Assembly: GCA_037892935.1 (NCBI GenBank)
Contig: JAYXKI010000010.1
Span: 124,001 to 188,000, forward strand
DNA length: 64,000 nucleotides
Source of the DNA: Phlebopus portentosus
Lineage: Eukaryota > Basidiomycota > Agaricomycetes > Boletales > Boletinellaceae
Direction of reading: 5' to 3'
A model generated the notes under the pieces. The model saw nothing but the letters and a program-made list of their open reading frames with translations. It searched no databases and was not told the origin of the DNA. Both the position numbers and the translations under genes were made by a program. This document shows positions 60,342 through 64,000 of the stretch, piece after piece (position 1 is the first letter of the stretch; the number at the start of each line of letters is the position of its first letter).

Positions 60342-61295
60342 TCTCCCATAGGCCAAAAAGATTAACCAGACTCTTATATGCCATTCTTCTGTATTTCCTT
60401 CGACGGGCGCATGTTCTCTTGGTGAATGCACTATCACAGTACGTTGTACTGGTACAATATAACATGCGTTAGTGGAGTTTTACTTTTTATTGTTATTATC
60501 ATGTCATGCTGAACACTTTCAACTCAGGATCTGTTCGCCTGCGGCAGGATTTCGTCTTCCCTTTACACCTAGAAACACGTGCATGACCCATGTCGTGTCC
60601 GACTTAACGATGTTCTCAGAACTAGACTTTTGGGGATCTTCTCCGATGCGCTGTCTAGATTTGTCTGGTAGCAACACTGTAGCAACAAACCTACAAACGC
60701 CACTATCTACGGCTGCCGGCTTCGAAAGGGGCAATTCTTATCGTTAAATTGACGTTTGTGCTTCTTCATTCATTTCGCCACAAGGACATAGCCTCTCCTT
60801 GGAGCAAGATAGTTCCGGTACGCTCTGGACAGAAGGAAGGTTGGAAGCACTTTGGGGGCGACTCCTGTCGATTGGTGGTGATTCCGGGAAGAACATTGTC
60901 TCCTAGACTATCTAACGCATTTACCGCATAACCACAGTGTACAAAACCCGAACTCTGAAGAATGCGAATCTTGATAAGAAGGGCATGTACATTTAAAATC
61001 AATAATCTAAACGGGGCAACGGGCAGTCTTTCCAAAATGACGATCGCAAGGTTATCGTCGGACCTCGGCAATCGTTACTGAAGTCATGGTATGTCGTTCG
61101 TTCCCGAATCAACTGCAATCCCAGAAATTCTAGGCTTGGCCTTCTAAGGGCATCGTCATTCTCTTTCTCCTTTCCGTCTGGGCTAACGTCGCCATATAAC
61201 CTTTCATCCATGCGGTATAAGGAGTACCCTTCTGGACTGCTATGTTGTCCTTGTCAAGTCTCTGTCCCTAACTTCAATCCTGGGGACTTGCGATC
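60342..61295. other. Spacer before the aspartic protease
   Basis: Just under 1 kb. No gene recognised; short frames on both strands lack domains or codon character. A signal-peptide exon for the next gene could be expected here but none could be joined in frame. Confidence -1.
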
Positions 61296-62822
61296 ATGTC
61301 GTCCACTCCGAAGACGCTATCTGCGCCTATGACCGCGCATCTCAATCTTAAACATGATAAATCCAAGCACAAGTGTCTTGCCAACCAGATCTGCGCTCTA
61401 GACAAGCTTCGTATCGAGAAACACCTTCAAAGCAAATATCCCTTCGGACCCGCTGCTCATCATAATGAGGCTTTCAAGACCGCACTAGTCTCGACAAAAC
61501 CTTTCTCCAATGATACCACGACTGTCGACGTTACTAACGCCGTCGTTACTTACACCATGGACGTTGGTGTCGGAGCGAATGACGACAAGTATACGCTTCT
61601 GTAAGTCAATGCTCACCTATTAGAATTTCTCTTCACTGAACCTACACAGAATCGATACCGGCTCATCCAATACATTTGTAAGTGTTTCATGAGACCGGAA
61701 ACGCGAAGGGAGCTAAGTATCTGCGAAGGTGGGATCGGACAAGACATATAAGGAGACCTCGACATCTCAGAATACCGGAAACACCGTCAGGGTTATTTAC
61801 GGCTCTGGATCTTTCAGAGGCAAGCAATATCTGGACCGCGTCGCTCTCAGCCCCAGTCTTGTTATCAACCACCAAGGAATAGGCGTCACGACCAAAGAGG
61901 AAGCACAGGTGCGCCACACTTCTAGCATTCTGCAGCAAAAGTGGTCTTATGGCAGTTTTCAGGGATTCGACGGCGTGGATGGCATCCTGGGCATCGGGCC
62001 AGTCGAGCTCACAGTAGGCACCGTCTCAGACGACCAACCTGTGCCGACTGTTACAGATAACCTCTATAAACAAAAGCTTATCCCTAAGAACTCGATTGGC
62101 ATCAGTTATGTCCCAACCATGGGTAGTGGCGGAGACCTCAGCGGAGAGCTTACGTTTGGTGGTGAAGACCAAAGCAAGTTTGTGGACGGGATTTCCTACT
62201 TCCCGATTACTTCGACAGCCCCATCCGGCAGTTATTGGGGAATCGACCAAAGCGTTTCCTATGGCCCTGCCGGCTCCGATCCGTCTTCCGGCTCAAAGGG
62301 CTTTACGACTATTCTGGATAACACAGCAGGTATCCTCGACACCGGCACGACACTTCTCTATCTTGCCAGTGATGCCTTTGCGGCCTACCAAAAAGCTACA
62401 GGCGCAAAACTCGACAGCACTACGGGCTTGCTCAAGGTCACCTCCGCGCAGTACGAGAAACTGGGTTCTCTGTATTTCACGTTCGGCACAACTGCCAAGA
62501 AGACATTCGAGCTGGTCCCTGATGCTCAGATCTGGCCACGTGAGCTAAACACTACCATCGGAGGCGATGCAGATTCCATCTATCTCGTCGCCGCAGACAG
62601 TGGTTCCAAGAGTGGTTCAGGCCTGGATTTCATCAATGGATTCGTGTGGTGTAAGTGCCCGTTCATTTTTATTCCGGGCTGATTGATTCATTCCTTCGTT
62701 GCACAGTGCAACGCTTCTATACTGTGTACGATACGGAGAACTCACAAATTGGCATTGCGAGCACACAGTACACGAAGGCGACCTCGAACTTTGGTGGTTC
62801 CAGTGCTGCATCAAAACCTTGA
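61296..62822 (+). CDS. A1-family aspartic protease (polyporopepsin-like)
   Basis: Pepsin-fold endopeptidase with acid optimum. Five exons (61296-61600, 61650-61677, 61729-61908, 61963-62650, 62707-62822) give 438 residues. The first catalytic motif LIDTGSSNTFVG spans two introns, the flap is VIYGSGSFRGKQY, and the second catalytic motif is GILDTGTTLLYLASDAF; FDGVDGILGIGPVELTVGT is typical of basidiomycete secreted members. The C terminus reads FVWLQRFYTVYDTENSQIGI and ends Ser/Ala-rich. The called start, MSSTPKTLSAPMTAHLNLKH, has no signal peptide. Because relatives are secreted, a 5' exon may be missing or the gene may have lost it. Residues 10-100 look like the normal propeptide. Both active-site Asp and the flap Tyr are in place. 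Confidence -1.
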
Positions 62823-63103
62823 TAAATTGATCCTTCGTATAAGTACAACGAATAGCATATTTATGTATTTATTGCAATGCATGGACCTGATCTATATTTA
62901 TTTTCAAAGTCTTGGCTTGTTCTGCTCCTGCAACTTTGAATCTCATCCTTGCTAAGCATTCAAAGGTATTCCGTGATTCAGCTTTGCTAATACTAGACTT
63001 GTACTTTGTTCATGTTCCTTGATGACGGCTATCAGACTAGATCCCTACACAAAGAAAGGTCGACGGAAAAGTACATACTGGCATAGGATTTACGCAGTAT
63101 CCT
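62823..63103. other. Convergent 3' spacer
   Basis: A short A/T-rich spacer between the protease stop and the stop of the minus-strand membrane protein gene. No feature seen. Confidence -1.
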
Positions 63104-64000
63104 CTACCATCTGGACTGCCTCCTCAAATGAACTCGCCGAGGCGGAACCGGTACGCCAGCGGAGTCCACCGTCGCAGCTCTTGTCGGTTCTCTTGAAGGA
63201 ATCGACACCCTATCTCCAGAAGACGTCCGTTGCCTATCCGTACCCCATGTCGAAATCCCGAACGTAGAATGCACGAGCCCGCCCAGTGTGCTCTCTCCAG
63301 TGTCCATTCGCGGTCGTCGATTGCGTTGCTCAAGTTCGTCAATTTCATTCTCGTTCTTCTCCCTCTCTTCCTTTCTCTCTTGTTCCTCCTCGAGTCTTTC
63401 ACCATCTCCCTCTGCCTGCATTTCGACGACCCCCGCACCGAGCACGAAGCACGCGACCGCATTGGCAATGAGCAGCCCGCTCATCAGAACGCCGCTACCT
63501 TTGCTTCCCAGCCATACTTGGCCGTATTCTCCTCCAGCCAGGTGAATGCACATACAGCAACAAAGAACACAAGTGCGGCTGCGCCTCCCCATAGAGACGG
63601 CGTCGAATAGAGGTAATAAAAGAGCCGAGTCCGCATCACCAAGAACTGAAACAGGTATAAATTCATTAAATCTCAATCTGCTGATGTGCAGAGCTTGAGT
63701 TACCTCAAGGCGAGCCGGAGTAATGTTAATTCTGCACAACAAGCCGAAGACGATGGACAGAATGCTTCCGAAGATGGACGCAGATACAGAAGCATGTGTC
63801 ATGCGACGGAGGTCACCCACGATAAGGAGATTGCAACTCGAGCTGGATATCCAGAATCAGGCGTCAAGACTCCTGAGCATCAGGAAAGAACATACGCTAA
63901 CAGCAAACCTGACTGCGGAAGAAATCACTGTAAAAATCATCAACACATTGAGGCGAAAGAAGCAAGCATACCACGATGGTAATGTTTTCGATCTTGAACA
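63104..64000 (-). CDS. Multi-pass membrane protein, N terminus outside window
   Basis: No family assigned. Read on the minus strand: CNLLIVGDLRRMTHASVSAS, then a hydrophobic helix IFGSILSIVFGLL, INITPARLE, an intron (about 63644-63702, ending TTTCAG), a second helix region FLVMRTRLFYYLYSTPSLWG with GAAALVFFVAV, and a third, GVLMSGLLIANAVACFVLGA. A charged Glu/Arg-rich cytosolic tail ends RRVHLRRQSRW. The second and third helices are in different frames; a 35-nt intron (GTGCAT...CCAAG, about 63513-63547) restores frame but is short, so a single-base error is possible. More exons lie upstream, some beyond 64000. Confidence -1.

Overview
The window is nuclear DNA of a filamentous basidiomycete, most likely an agaricomycete. 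The evidence is the dense set of short GT-AG introns (mostly 47-70 nt, many with CTAAY branch sites), the Tnp2-type transposase, the polyporopepsin-like protease and the eukaryotic gene set. Nothing prokaryotic, plasmid or viral was seen, and no tRNA, rRNA or CRISPR array was recognised. Exon limits were read by eye from splice signals and frame continuity.

Layout. 1-8704 (-): Tel1/ATM checkpoint kinase, cut by the window start inside the kinase domain. 9529-10654 (+): ribosomal protein eS4. 11789-17048 (-) and 25863-29616 (+): two inverted copies of a single-pass membrane protein with repeated PLPEPxxDEL motifs; I know no family for it. Between them lie Pso2/Snm1 crosslink-repair nuclease (18019-20570, +) and a PB1 + multi-ZZ zinc-finger protein (20959-24407, -). 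29780-30780: degenerate pyrimidine-rich repeat. 31403-37605: convergent gene pair that looks like a Tnp2/CACTA-type element. 38758-41994 (+): secreted GH31 glycosidase with frame breaks. 42675-42897: Tc1/mariner-like MITE. 43190-44850 (+): decayed serine carboxypeptidase fragment. 45971-48284 (+): M20 amidohydrolase/peptidase. 49317-49589: near-perfect foldback element. 51317-54546 (-): intact S10 serine carboxypeptidase. 55044-58346 (+): TFIP11/Ntr1 G-patch splicing factor. 58528-60341 (+): Rad9 checkpoint clamp subunit. 61296-62822 (+): A1 aspartic protease. 63104-64000 (-): membrane protein cut by the window end.

Three DNA-damage-response genes (Tel1, Pso2, Rad9) fall in one 60-kb stretch, and three protein-degrading enzymes (S10, M20, A1) plus a GH31 enzyme lie in the right half. 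Several genes (minus-strand membrane paralog, ZZ protein, GH31) can be read through only by allowing single-base gains or losses, mostly in homopolymers. This means either early decay or base-calling error, and it is the main caution for anyone using these models.
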